Assembly: GCA_036380435.1 (NCBI GenBank)
Contig: DASVES010000107.1
Span: 1 to 13,253, forward strand
Direction: 5' to 3'
Origin: DASQDT01 sp036380435
GTDB taxonomy: Bacteria; Acidobacteriota; Blastocatellia; Pyrinomonadales; Pyrinomonadaceae
Length of the DNA stretch: 13,253 nt
Positions 7,090-13,253 of this stretch are shown here, one piece after another (position 1 is the stretch's first letter; every line of letters starts with the position of its first letter). The position numbers and the translations under genes were made by a program. Under the pieces are notes generated by a model that was not told the DNA's origin, did not search any database, and worked only from the letters and a program-made list of their open reading frames with translations.

Positions 7090-7716
7090 ATCCACGACGA
7101 ACAGAAAACGTCTTTCCGATTCGGGAATGAGGACGGAGGAAAAAGTTAATCCCGCCTTCTCAAGTTCCGCGCCGAGGAGGTGTCCGCCGAACAGGAGCAG
7201 CCGTTTGACACGCGACGACCACGAGAGGAGTTCGGGAATAACTTCCGTGAATCGTTCGAGCGCGCGGCAGGTGAGCGCGTCGGCGGCCGGCGGCGGCGCG
7301 CTCTGGAATCGCTCGGCCAGCACCTCGGCTGCGTCGCCTCTACTCACGGCGACGAGCGCCTCCCGCAAAAAGACAGCCTTCTTCCGAGACGATTCCACGA
7401 GCAGGGCGCGAAGGTCGGGGCGCGCGATGAGACACGGGATGACGGGCAGCCCCGCGCCGGAGCCAACGTCAACCACACGCGCTCCCGCCGGGAGGTGCGG
7501 CGCGGCAATCAGCGATTCCAGCACGTGACGCATGGCGAACTCGGCGGGCGTGCAGGGCGCGACCAAGTGCAGGCGCGGGTTCCAGCGCATGACGATTTCA
7601 AAGTAGGCGCGCAGGCCCGCGACCACGCCGACGTCCGTCCCGAAGTCGAAGCGCGCTGCGTTCGTCTCCAACGCTTTCACAAATTCCTCGGCAGGTGTTA
7701 CGTTTCCACGGTTCAT
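7081..7716 (-). CDS. rsmG: 16S rRNA (guanine(527)-N7)-methyltransferase RsmG (GidB)
   Basis: 211 residues from the ATG at 7716; a TTG one codon upstream is the alternative start. It methylates G527 of 16S rRNA with S-adenosylmethionine. Family landmarks are WNPRLHLVAP (45-54), RHVLESL (63-69), the SAM-binding loop VVDVGSGAGLPVIP (81-94), VESSRKKAVFLREA (107-120) and RALERFTEVIPELLSW (151-166). The length is typical. It is often found near mnmG or parAB; here it stands alone, divergent from the decarboxylase with only 30 bp between start codons, so its promoter probably overlaps coding DNA. The plus-strand terminator stem reaches its stop codon. Confidence 0.93.
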   Translation of the reverse strand: MNRGNVTPAEEFVKALETNAARFDFGTDVGVVAGLRAYFEIVMRWNPRLHLVAPCTPAEFAMRHVLESLIAAPHLPAGARVVDVGSGAGLPVIPCLIARPDLRALLVESSRKKAVFLREALVAVSRGDAAEVLAERFQSAPPPAADALTCRALERFTEVIPELLSWSSRVKRLLLFGGHLLGAELEKAGLTFSSVLIPESERRFLFVVDKK

Positions 7717-7746
7717 CAATCTGAGGTTATCAAGAAGACGGTTCTG

Positions 7747-9231
7747 ATGGACAGCACAAAGCGATTCACCGCGGAGCGACTAGGCAGCGAGCACGCGCGG
7801 CTCGGCCGCGAGGCCGTCCGCGTCGTCTCCGAGTACGCCGGCTCGCTCGACCGGCTCCCGGTCTGTTCGCGCGCCACGCCCGCTGAACTGGAAGCCCTCT
7901 TCGACGAGCCGCTTCCGCTCGACAGCACGCCGGCCGCGGAAATCTTCGCCAAGTTCGAGCGCGACGTGCTCCCGCACGCGATGAACATTCCCAGCCCGCG
8001 CTACTACGGCCTCTTTAACCCGACGCCGCTGCCCATCGCCGTCTGGGCCGACACACTCGCCTCCGCCATCAACCAGAACGGCGCGGCCTGGCGCAACTCG
8101 CCCTCGGCGAGTGTCATCGAAGCGCGAGTGCTGCGCTGGATGTGTGAACTCTTCGGTCTCGGCGCGGAGTCGTTCGGCACCCTCACAAGCGGCGGCTCGG
8201 AAGCCAATCTCATCGGTCTCAAGTGCGCCCGCGACCGCGTGGCAATAAAGGCGAGAGACGGCGGGCTGATCTCGGCCGGGGTGACGGGCAACCTGATCGT
8301 TTACGCCTCCGAGCAGTCTCATTATTCGCTCGTCAAGTCAGCAGACATCCTCGGCCTCGGCCGCCAGAACCTCCGCAAGATCGACACGGACGAGCGCTTC
8401 CACATCCGTGTTGACCAACTCCGCGCCGAGATTGAAAAAGATTTGCGGGAAGGGAACACGCCCTGCTGTGTGGCGGGTGCGGCCGGCGCGACCTCGACGG
8501 GGGTCGTCGATCCGCTGGACGAGCTGGCCGACGTGGCGGCCGAGCACGGACTCTGGTTCCACGTCGATGCCGCATACGGCGGCGGCCTCGCCTTCTCCGA
8601 GAAACATAGAGTGAGGCTTCGCGGCATCGAGCGGGCCGACTCCGTTACCGTCGATCCGCACAAGTGGATGTTCATGCCCTTCGCGTGCGGCGCGCTGCTC
8701 GTGCGCGGCGGCGGCCGGGTGCTCCGCGACTCGTTCGACATCACGCCCGAGTACCTGAGCGAAGACCGCGGCGGCGCCGACGTGGAGTACGACTTCTTCC
8801 GCTACGGACAACTCGGCACGCGCCGCTTCAACGCGTTGAAAATCTGGATGGCCCTCAGGCACATGGGCGTCAGCGGTTATGCCTCGGTGGTCGAGAGGCA
8901 GATCGATTTGGCGCGCCACCTCGCCGCGCGGCTCGACGCGCTCGCCGACTTCGAGTGCGTCGGCGAGGTGGAGACGGCGCTCTGCTGCGCGCGTTTCGTG
9001 CCGGCCGCTTTGAGAGCGCGCGGCGGGGAAGAGATCGACGAGTTGCAGAAGGCGCTTCAGCAGCGCATCGAGCGAAGCGGCGAGGCGTGGTTTGCGACGA
9101 CGGTGCTCCACGGCCGCCGCGCGCTACGCATCAACGTCAACAGCTTCCTCACGGAGCGCCGCCACATCGACGATCTGGTAGAATTGCTCCGGCGCGAGGG
9201 CGCGAGCCTTTTGGCGGAGTGGAAGAGCTGA
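7747..9231 (+). CDS. PLP-dependent group II amino acid decarboxylase
   Basis: 494 residues from the ATG at 7747. Fold-type I PLP enzyme of the group II decarboxylase family (aromatic-amino-acid, tyrosine, glutamate or diaminobutyrate decarboxylases). Visible motifs are TSGGSEAN (147-154, phosphate binding), the stacking His192 in SHYSL, HVDAAYGGG (272-280, Asp274 to the pyridine nitrogen) and DPHKWMFMP (303-311, Lys306 forming the Schiff base). Length fits the aromatic-type branch, but substrate cannot be read from sequence. The frame is open upstream to 7180, but that part is antisense to rsmG and unlike the family, so I start at 7747; a weak AAGAAG lies upstream. It is the first gene of a tight operon, with 15 bp to the next. 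Confidence 0.88.
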   Translation: MDSTKRFTAERLGSEHARLGREAVRVVSEYAGSLDRLPVCSRATPAELEALFDEPLPLDSTPAAEIFAKFERDVLPHAMNIPSPRYYGLFNPTPLPIAVWADTLASAINQNGAAWRNSPSASVIEARVLRWMCELFGLGAESFGTLTSGGSEANLIGLKCARDRVAIKARDGGLISAGVTGNLIVYASEQSHYSLVKSADILGLGRQNLRKIDTDERFHIRVDQLRAEIEKDLREGNTPCCVAGAAGATSTGVVDPLDELADVAAEHGLWFHVDAAYGGGLAFSEKHRVRLRGIERADSVTVDPHKWMFMPFACGALLVRGGGRVLRDSFDITPEYLSEDRGGADVEYDFFRYGQLGTRRFNALKIWMALRHMGVSGYASVVERQIDLARHLAARLDALADFECVGEVETALCCARFVPAALRARGGEEIDELQKALQQRIERSGEAWFATTVLHGRRALRINVNSFLTERRHIDDLVELLRREGASLLAEWKS

Positions 9232-9246
9232 GGGGCGGAAGGGCTT

Positions 9247-11184
9247 ATGAAGACTTCAAAGTTGAGTCGGGTCGGCGCGCTGTTATTGTTGTCGCTGTGT
9301 GCGGTCGTGCTCGTCGCGTCGCCGGGCGTGCGGGCGCAGGAGACGCCGCCGCCGTCGCGGGCGGAGGAGGGCGAGCGGTCTGTTGCGGCGATCAAGTCGC
9401 GCGCCGAGTTCGACCGCGTCGCACGCGTCTACACCGACCGGCCCTACGCTTTGCCGCACGTCCTCTTCGTCATCGACCGCAAGGACAAGAACCGCATCTA
9501 TTACGTCAACTCGAAGCGTTACCGTTTCCACAAAGACTTCGTCAACGGCACTTACCTGTCGCTGGAGCGCGGACAGGAGTTTGAGAACAACTATCTGAAG
9601 CCCAACCGCCGCTTCATCCTCGGCACGCTCGCCTATCAGGCGCCCGTGCGCGCGTGGACGTTCGAGTTCTGGGAGGGCGACCTGATAGCGGCCGAGTTGG
9701 TTAAATTGACGGCCGAACTGATTCGACAGACGTTCTACGAGCCGGTCAAATTCAAGCCGAACTCTCTGCGGCAGGAGGAGGCGTCCGTGCAGGTCGAGGG
9801 GCTGGAGCGCGTGCTCCAGAGCGACATCTCGCGCGGGCAGGAGTATGAGGCGCTAAACGTCGCCAAGGGCATCGGCCGCATCCACGTCGTCGAGAAGCTG
9901 GACGAGCACGTCGAGATCGGCTTCAACGAGATAATCGTCCTCAACGAAGTTCCGCTGAGCCTGCCGCCCGTGGCCGGCGTCATCATCTCGAAGCCCTCGA
10001 CGCCTCTCTCGCACATCAATCTACTGGCGAAGGGCTGGGGCGTTCCCAACGCCTACATCAAAAACGCGCACGAACTGCTCAAGGGTTACGACGGCTGGTG
10101 GGTGAATTTCGAGACGTTTCCCGACAAGTACACCATCAAGCGCGCCGACATCGGCGACATCAAAAAGTATCAGGACGCGCTCGCCGCGGAGCACGTCCTG
10201 ATGACGCCGCGCTTCGACCTCGCGGCAAAGAGCCTGCTCGATTTGCGACGGCAGCGCGCGCGCATGGCGCCGGCTTACGGGGCGAAGTCGGCGAATCTGG
10301 GCGAGGTGATGAGCGCGCGTTTGCGCGGCGTCACGGTGCCGAACGGCTTCACCGTCCCCATCTTCTACTACGAACAGTTCATTAAAGAGAACAAGCTCGA
10401 CGACGCGATCCTTGAGATGATGGACGACCAGAAGTTTGTCCACGACCCGGCCTATCGCCGCGAGCGACTCAAGGAGATGCGCGCGCAGATTCAGGCCGGC
10501 AAGGTGAACGAACAGCTCCGCGCCGGGGTGCTGCGGCGCGCGCGCGCCGAGTACGCCGGCAAGGGCCTGTTCGTGCGTAGCTCCTCGAACGTCGAAGACC
10601 TGCCGAACTTCAGCGGGGCGGGCCTCTATGACACGGTGCCGAACGTGTTGGAGGAGGAAAAGCTGATCGAAGCGATCAAGACGGTGTGGGCGTCGGTCTG
10701 GAACTTCTCGGCCTACGAGGCGCGCGAGCGCGCGCACGTCGATCACACGAAGGCGTTTATGGCCGTGCTCATTCAGGAGGGCATCAACGCCGACAGCGCC
10801 GGCGTGATGATCACCACCGACCCTTACGACAACGACAACCGCGACGCCATCTACATCAGCGCCAAGCGCGGACTGGGCATCAAGGTCGTCGAGGGCAAGC
10901 GCGTCGCCGAGCAGGTCATCTACCGTCCGCGCTCCGACTCCGTACAGGTGCTCACGCGCTCCGACGAGGAGAGCCTGCTCACGTTCGACGAGCGCGGCGG
11001 CGTGCGCGAGGTGCCCATCTCGGGCGAGCGCGCGGTGCTCACGGACGCGATGGTGCGCCGCCTCGCGGTGGCCGCCCGGCGGGTGCGCGGACTCTTCGGA
11101 GGCCGCGAGCAGGACATCGAGTGGGTCTATCGCGGCGGGCTGCTCTACATCGTGCAGTCGAGACCGTTCGTCACAGGTGGTTGA
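9247..11184 (+). CDS. Exported PEP-synthase/PPDK-like protein: His domain followed by ATP-grasp domain
   Basis: 645 residues with GGAAGG at 9237-9242 before the ATG. Residues 1-30 look like a signal peptide (lysines, long hydrophobic core, GVRAQE). Residues 31-230 are not recognised. The segment 242-270 resembles the phosphohistidine (PEP-utilising mobile) domain, with candidate His256 in TPLSHINLLAKGWGVPN. Residues about 342-641 resemble the PPDK/PEP-synthase ATP-binding domain: GAKSANLGEV (345-354), VRSSSNVEDLPNFSGAGLYD (443-462), GVMITTDP (519-526) and QDIEWVYRGGLLYIVQSRP (622-640). The PEP/pyruvate TIM barrel is absent. His domain before ATP domain is the order in glucan water dikinase, not in PEP synthase. 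Export would put it where ATP is scarce, so activity and location both need testing. Cotranscribed with its neighbours. Confidence 0.82.
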   Translation: MKTSKLSRVGALLLLSLCAVVLVASPGVRAQETPPPSRAEEGERSVAAIKSRAEFDRVARVYTDRPYALPHVLFVIDRKDKNRIYYVNSKRYRFHKDFVNGTYLSLERGQEFENNYLKPNRRFILGTLAYQAPVRAWTFEFWEGDLIAAELVKLTAELIRQTFYEPVKFKPNSLRQEEASVQVEGLERVLQSDISRGQEYEALNVAKGIGRIHVVEKLDEHVEIGFNEIIVLNEVPLSLPPVAGVIISKPSTPLSHINLLAKGWGVPNAYIKNAHELLKGYDGWWVNFETFPDKYTIKRADIGDIKKYQDALAAEHVLMTPRFDLAAKSLLDLRRQRARMAPAYGAKSANLGEVMSARLRGVTVPNGFTVPIFYYEQFIKENKLDDAILEMMDDQKFVHDPAYRRERLKEMRAQIQAGKVNEQLRAGVLRRARAEYAGKGLFVRSSSNVEDLPNFSGAGLYDTVPNVLEEEKLIEAIKTVWASVWNFSAYEARERAHVDHTKAFMAVLIQEGINADSAGVMITTDPYDNDNRDAIYISAKRGLGIKVVEGKRVAEQVIYRPRSDSVQVLTRSDEESLLTFDERGGVREVPISGERAVLTDAMVRRLAVAARRVRGLFGGREQDIEWVYRGGLLYIVQSRPFVTGG

Positions 11185-11190
11185 AGGGGG

Positions 11191-11703
11191 ATGATTCTGA
11201 AAACGAAAACGCGCGCTCTTATTCTCTCCTGTCTGGCCGCAACCCTCACCGGCTGCAACGACGCCCCGGAGGGCACAAACCGCGCGGCCAACTCCGCTGC
11301 CACGTCGTCGTCGCCGGCCGCCGAGCGTCCCGTCGAGGGCGCGAACCTCGACGCGGAGATACAACGGCTGGAGAAGTTGGTCGAACGCAACCCCGGCGAG
11401 GACTCCGTGACCCGACCGCTCGCCGCCGCCTACGTGCGCCGCGGCAACAACCTGCGCGCCTCGAACGACCTCCGCGGGGCGCTCAAGGACTACCGCAGCG
11501 CCATCAAGTACGACGAGGACAACGAGGAGGCCCAGAAGAATATCGCCGAGATCGTCCCGCAGGTGGAGGGCGAGAAGACGGGCGAGTACGGCGAACCGGC
11601 GCCCCTGCCCATCACCCCCAACGTCACGACCGACACTGACGACAACGCCGGGCCTTCGCCGACCGCGCAGCCGTCTCCTAGAAAAAATGTGAATCGTGAA
11701 TAG
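11191..11703 (+). CDS. Small TPR-like lipoprotein
   Basis: 170 residues, starting 6 bp after the preceding stop, with a GAAGGGGG ribosome site directly before the ATG. Coupled translation is likely. The N-terminus has a lysine/arginine pair and a short hydrophobic run ending in the lipobox LTGC, so Cys22 is the predicted lipidated residue. A linker rich in Ala, Ser and Asn follows. Residues about 53-112 look like one and a half to two TPR-type helical hairpins (LVERNP, LAAAYVRRGNNLRASNDLRGA, YRSAIKYDEDNEEA). The C-terminus is disordered and rich in Pro, Thr and Asp. It may act as an envelope partner of the exported protein encoded upstream; that is inferred from operon position only. The TAG stop (11701-11703) is the first triplet of the TTAGCTG repeat. 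Confidence 0.78.
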   Translation: MILKTKTRALILSCLAATLTGCNDAPEGTNRAANSAATSSSPAAERPVEGANLDAEIQRLEKLVERNPGEDSVTRPLAAAYVRRGNNLRASNDLRGALKDYRSAIKYDEDNEEAQKNIAEIVPQVEGEKTGEYGEPAPLPITPNVTTDTDDNAGPSPTAQPSPRKNVNRE

Positions 11704-11744
11704 CTGTTAGCTGTTAGCTGTTAGCCTTCAGCTAAAAGCTGTTT
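11701..11744 (+). repeat. TTAGCTG word repeat, left outer arm of composite C
   Basis: Three tandem TAGCTGT words, then a degenerate CAGCTAAAAGCTG. It begins with the stop codon of the lipoprotein gene. The same words lie inverted at 11920-11948 and resemble the arms at 951-971 and 1231-1269. Confidence 0.75.
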
Positions 11745-11749
11745 GGAAA

Positions 11750-11791
11750 GCCCCGAAGGGGCGAGATACAAAAGCCTGGGGCACGCCCTGG
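11750..11791. repeat. Twin small hairpins (GCCCCGAAGGGGC and CCTGGGGC..GCCCTGG)
   Basis: GCCCCGAAGGGGC (11750-11762) is a 5-bp perfect stem around a GAA loop. At 11775-11791 a second stem pairs CC-GGG with CCC-GG across one T/T mismatch. The order of a CCCCGAAGGGGC hairpin followed by a CCxGGGC hairpin recalls a dispersed repeat in environmental bacterial genomes (from memory). There is only one copy in this window. The T tract needed for a strong terminator is missing, but it could weakly terminate the operon. Confidence 0.5.
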
Positions 11792-11814
11792 TGCACGAGC
11801 CGCCATCATCGGCA

Positions 11815-11906
11815 ACAGTACCGCGAGCGGTAGCGAGCGGGTCTCGCGTATGCGCGGCGGGTCTCTAATCGTAGGCACACCCGCTCGCTACCGCTCGCGG
11901 TACTGT
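11815..11906. repeat. Palindromic element, copy C (REP/MITE-like)
   Basis: Arms at 11815-11842 and 11879-11906 are perfect reverse complements over 28 nt and identical to copy A. The 36-nt core, read on the minus strand (starting GTGCCTACGATTAGAGA), matches copy B read on the plus strand (ATGCCTACGACGAGAGT). Copies B and C are therefore inserted in opposite orientation. Confidence 0.9.
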
Positions 11907-11919
11907 TCGGGGCTTCACG

Positions 11920-11948
11920 AACAGCTAACGGCTAACGGCTAACAGCTC
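11920..11948 (-). repeat. TTAGC word repeat, right outer arm of composite C (inverted)
   Basis: AACAGCTAACGGCTAACGGC and following bases are inverted TTAGC(C/T)G words matching 11701-11744. The arm ends 9 bp before the SDR start codon, so it forms that gene's untranslated leader. Confidence 0.7.
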
Positions 11949-11957
11949 ACAAAAACT

Positions 11958-12740
11958 ATGAACGACGACGTTTTCAAAGATGACATCCTGAAGGGGCGCG
12001 TGGCGCTCGTGACGGGGGGCGGCACTGGGATCACGGGCGGCGTGGCGCGTGCGCTCGCGGAGGCCGGCGCGCGCTTGGCGCTCGTCAGCCGCAAGTTGGA
12101 GCACCTTGAGCCGGCCGCCGCACTCATCCGCGAGGCAGGCGGGGAGGCCGTGGCCGTCGCGGCGGACGTGCGCGACTACGAACAGGTCGAGCGGGCGGTG
12201 GCCGCGACGGTCGAGGCGTTCGGGCATCTCGACATCGTCGTCAACGGCGCGGCCGGAAACTTCCTGTGCCGCGCCGAGGAGTTGTCGTCGAACGGCTTCG
12301 GCACGGTCGTGGACATCGACCTCAAGGGCACCTTCAACGTCTGCCGCGCGGCCTTCGACGAGCTGAAAAAGAACCGCGGCCAAATCCTCAACATCAGCGC
12401 GACGCTCCACTATCTCGGCACGCCGCTCCAGCTCCACGTCTCGGCCGCGAAGGCCGGCGTGGACGCTTTGACCAGAAACCTCGCCGTCGAGTGGGGCGCT
12501 TACGGCATCCGCTCGAACGCCGTCGCGCCCGGCCCCATCGAAGACACCGAAGGCATGCGCCGCCTCGTCCCGCCCGAAGTCAGGGAACGTCTGCTGCGCC
12601 GCATCCCCCTCGGCCGCTTCGGGCGCGTCCGCGACGTGGAGCGGTGCGCCGTCTTCCTCTGCTCCGACGCGGCGAGCTTCATCAACGGCGCCGTCATCGC
12701 GGTAGACGGCGGCAACTGGCTGCACAACAAATTGGGGTAA
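11958..12740 (+). CDS. Short-chain dehydrogenase/reductase, 2,4-dienoyl-CoA reductase type
   Basis: 260 residues, typical for an SDR. The cofactor loop is VTGGGTGITGG (18-28), with Thr26 where SDRs usually have the third Gly (GxxxGIG). NGAAGNFLC (96-104), DIDLKGTFNVCRA (119-131), VSAAKAGVDALTRNLAVEWG (161-180) and APGPIEDTEGMRRL (190-203) closely follow peroxisomal/bacterial 2,4-dienoyl-CoA reductases, as I recall that family. These reduce 2,4-dienoyl-CoA with NADPH during oxidation of unsaturated fatty acids. As in that family, no Tyr sits four residues before Lys165; Tyr152 is the candidate catalytic Tyr. No Shine-Dalgarno is visible, since repeat DNA runs to within 9 bp of the ATG. The TAA stop lies in the next repeat. 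Confidence 0.88.
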   Translation: MNDDVFKDDILKGRVALVTGGGTGITGGVARALAEAGARLALVSRKLEHLEPAAALIREAGGEAVAVAADVRDYEQVERAVAATVEAFGHLDIVVNGAAGNFLCRAEELSSNGFGTVVDIDLKGTFNVCRAAFDELKKNRGQILNISATLHYLGTPLQLHVSAAKAGVDALTRNLAVEWGAYGIRSNAVAPGPIEDTEGMRRLVPPEVRERLLRRIPLGRFGRVRDVERCAVFLCSDAASFINGAVIAVDGGNWLHNKLG

Positions 12741-12812
12741 GGGGTAAAGGGTAAAGGGGTAAGGGAAAGACCGATTCTTCTCCCTTACCCTTTCCCCTTT
12801 CCCCCTTACCCC
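12734..12812. repeat. Telomere-like GGGGTAA palindrome between SDR and trpE
   Basis: The left arm at 12734-12770 has five G tracts spaced by TAA or TAAA (GGGGTAAGGGGTAAAGGG at the start). The right arm at 12776-12812 is its near reverse complement (C tracts with TTA/TTT). The loop is about 5 nt. The left arm fits the common intramolecular G-quadruplex pattern on the plus strand, and the right arm does so on the minus strand. The SDR stop codon TAA (12738-12740) is inside the left arm. It could act as a hairpin terminator or attenuator before trpE, but it has no T tract. Confidence 0.85.
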
Positions 12813-12821
12813 TTGCCTTCA

Positions 12822-13253
12822 ATGATCGACCTTCAGCCATCGACATTTGAAGCGTTCGAGCGCGAAGTCGAACGCGGCAACGTCGTCCCGGTCGTGCGGA
12901 CGGTGCTGGCCGACTTGCAGACGCCCGTCGGCGCTTACATGCTCCTTGCGGCGGACGCGCCCTATTCGTTCCTCCTCGAATCGGTGGAGGGCGGCGAGCG
13001 CATCGCGCGCTATTCGTTCCTCGGCTTCAACCCGGAGATGGTCGTCAGAGGCCGTGGGGCCGACACGTTCGTCGAGCGCGCGGGCGTTGAGGTCGAGACA
13101 CACGCGGGGGTGCGCGCGACCGACTACCTGCGCGAATACTTCCGGGGTAAGACGCTCGCGCGGCGCGCGGGTCTCGCGCCGATGGCCGGCGGCGCCGTCG
13201 GCTGTCTCGCTTATGAAGCGGCCCGCTGGTTCGAGCCGGTTCTTGGGGACGGC
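12822..13253 (+). CDS. trpE: Anthranilate synthase component I, N-terminal part (truncated by window end)
   Basis: 144 codons remain open to the window edge from the ATG at 12822. Anthranilate synthase converts chorismate and glutamine to anthranilate, the first committed step of tryptophan synthesis. The N-terminal domain matches TrpE: TPVGAYMLLAADAPYSFLLES (34-54), with the LLES motif that in known TrpE proteins contributes to tryptophan feedback binding, then RYSFLGFNPE (63-72) and GGAVGCLAYEAARWFEP (123-139). The chorismate-binding domain lies outside the window. Homologous N-termini also occur in PabB, but LLES plus the RYSFLG context favours TrpE. There is no visible Shine-Dalgarno; a pyrimidine-rich repeat arm ends 9 bp upstream. 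No leader peptide with Trp codons is seen. Confidence 0.88.
   Translation, partial: MIDLQPSTFEAFEREVERGNVVPVVRTVLADLQTPVGAYMLLAADAPYSFLLESVEGGERIARYSFLGFNPEMVVRGRGADTFVERAGVEVETHAGVRATDYLREYFRGKTLARRAGLAPMAGGAVGCLAYEAARWFEPVLGDG

Noticed and set aside
7180..7746. N-terminal extension of the decarboxylase frame
   Set aside because: It is antisense to rsmG, has charged low-complexity composition, and lies outside the group II decarboxylase family length.
10021..11364. Long minus-strand open frame (447 codons) opposite the dikinase-like gene
   Set aside because: It is antisense to a protein with clear family motifs, rich in Arg, His, Ala and Val, and shows no recognisable domain. It is typical of GC-rich antisense frames.
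1101..11906. CRISPR-like interpretation of the repeated 28-nt arms
   Set aside because: The arms occur only as isolated inverted pairs thousands of bases apart, with homologous cores. There is no direct-repeat array and no cas gene.

Overview
The window is GC-rich DNA with long codon-biased genes on both strands. It looks like a chromosomal segment of a diderm bacterium, most likely an Acidobacteriota member of the Blastocatellia/Pyrinomonas type. That assignment is inference. It rests on the Gfo/Idh protein style, the exported protein with rearranged SpoIVB-type (S55) motifs, the exported dikinase-like protein, and intergenic DNA packed with palindromic repeat families. I see no rRNA, tRNA, CRISPR array, phage gene or transposase gene.

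Layout. 1-941 (-): Gfo/Idh/MocA oxidoreductase, 3' end outside the window. 942-1285: divergent intergenic region made largely of a nested palindromic repeat. 1286-2923 (+): ArnT-like (GT83/PMT-type) membrane glycosyltransferase. 2951-3916 (-): membrane-anchored alpha/beta-hydrolase-fold protein lacking the usual catalytic Ser and His. 3963-4121: a different palindromic element, which supplies the stop codon of mobA. 4107-4724 (-): mobA. 4725-5024: divergent promoters. 5025-6899 (+): secreted S55-like protein. 6900-7089: a second copy of the 91-bp palindromic element, then a rho-independent terminator. 7081-7716 (-): rsmG. 7747-11703 (+): a tight three-gene operon of PLP decarboxylase, exported PPDK/PEP-synthase-like protein and small TPR-like lipoprotein, with gaps of 15 and 6 nt. 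11701-11948: second nested palindromic composite. 11958-12740 (+): SDR of the 2,4-dienoyl-CoA reductase type. 12734-12812: telomere-like G-rich/C-rich palindrome. 12822-end (+): 5' part of trpE.

Most genes are housekeeping or envelope functions: molybdenum cofactor (mobA), 16S rRNA methylation (rsmG), tryptophan synthesis (trpE) and unsaturated acyl-CoA metabolism (SDR). The Gfo/Idh and ArnT-like genes may both act on lipid A or another envelope glycan, but this is inferred from family and neighbourhood only. The least conventional parts are three. (1) Repeat families occupy nearly all intergenic DNA, and several supply or abut stop codons; three copies of one 91-92-bp element have 28-29-nt arms and a homologous 35-36-nt core. 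(2) The exported PPDK-like protein has the His domain before the ATP-grasp domain and no PEP/pyruvate barrel. (3) The S55-like protein has its Ser and His motifs in the reverse of SpoIVB order.
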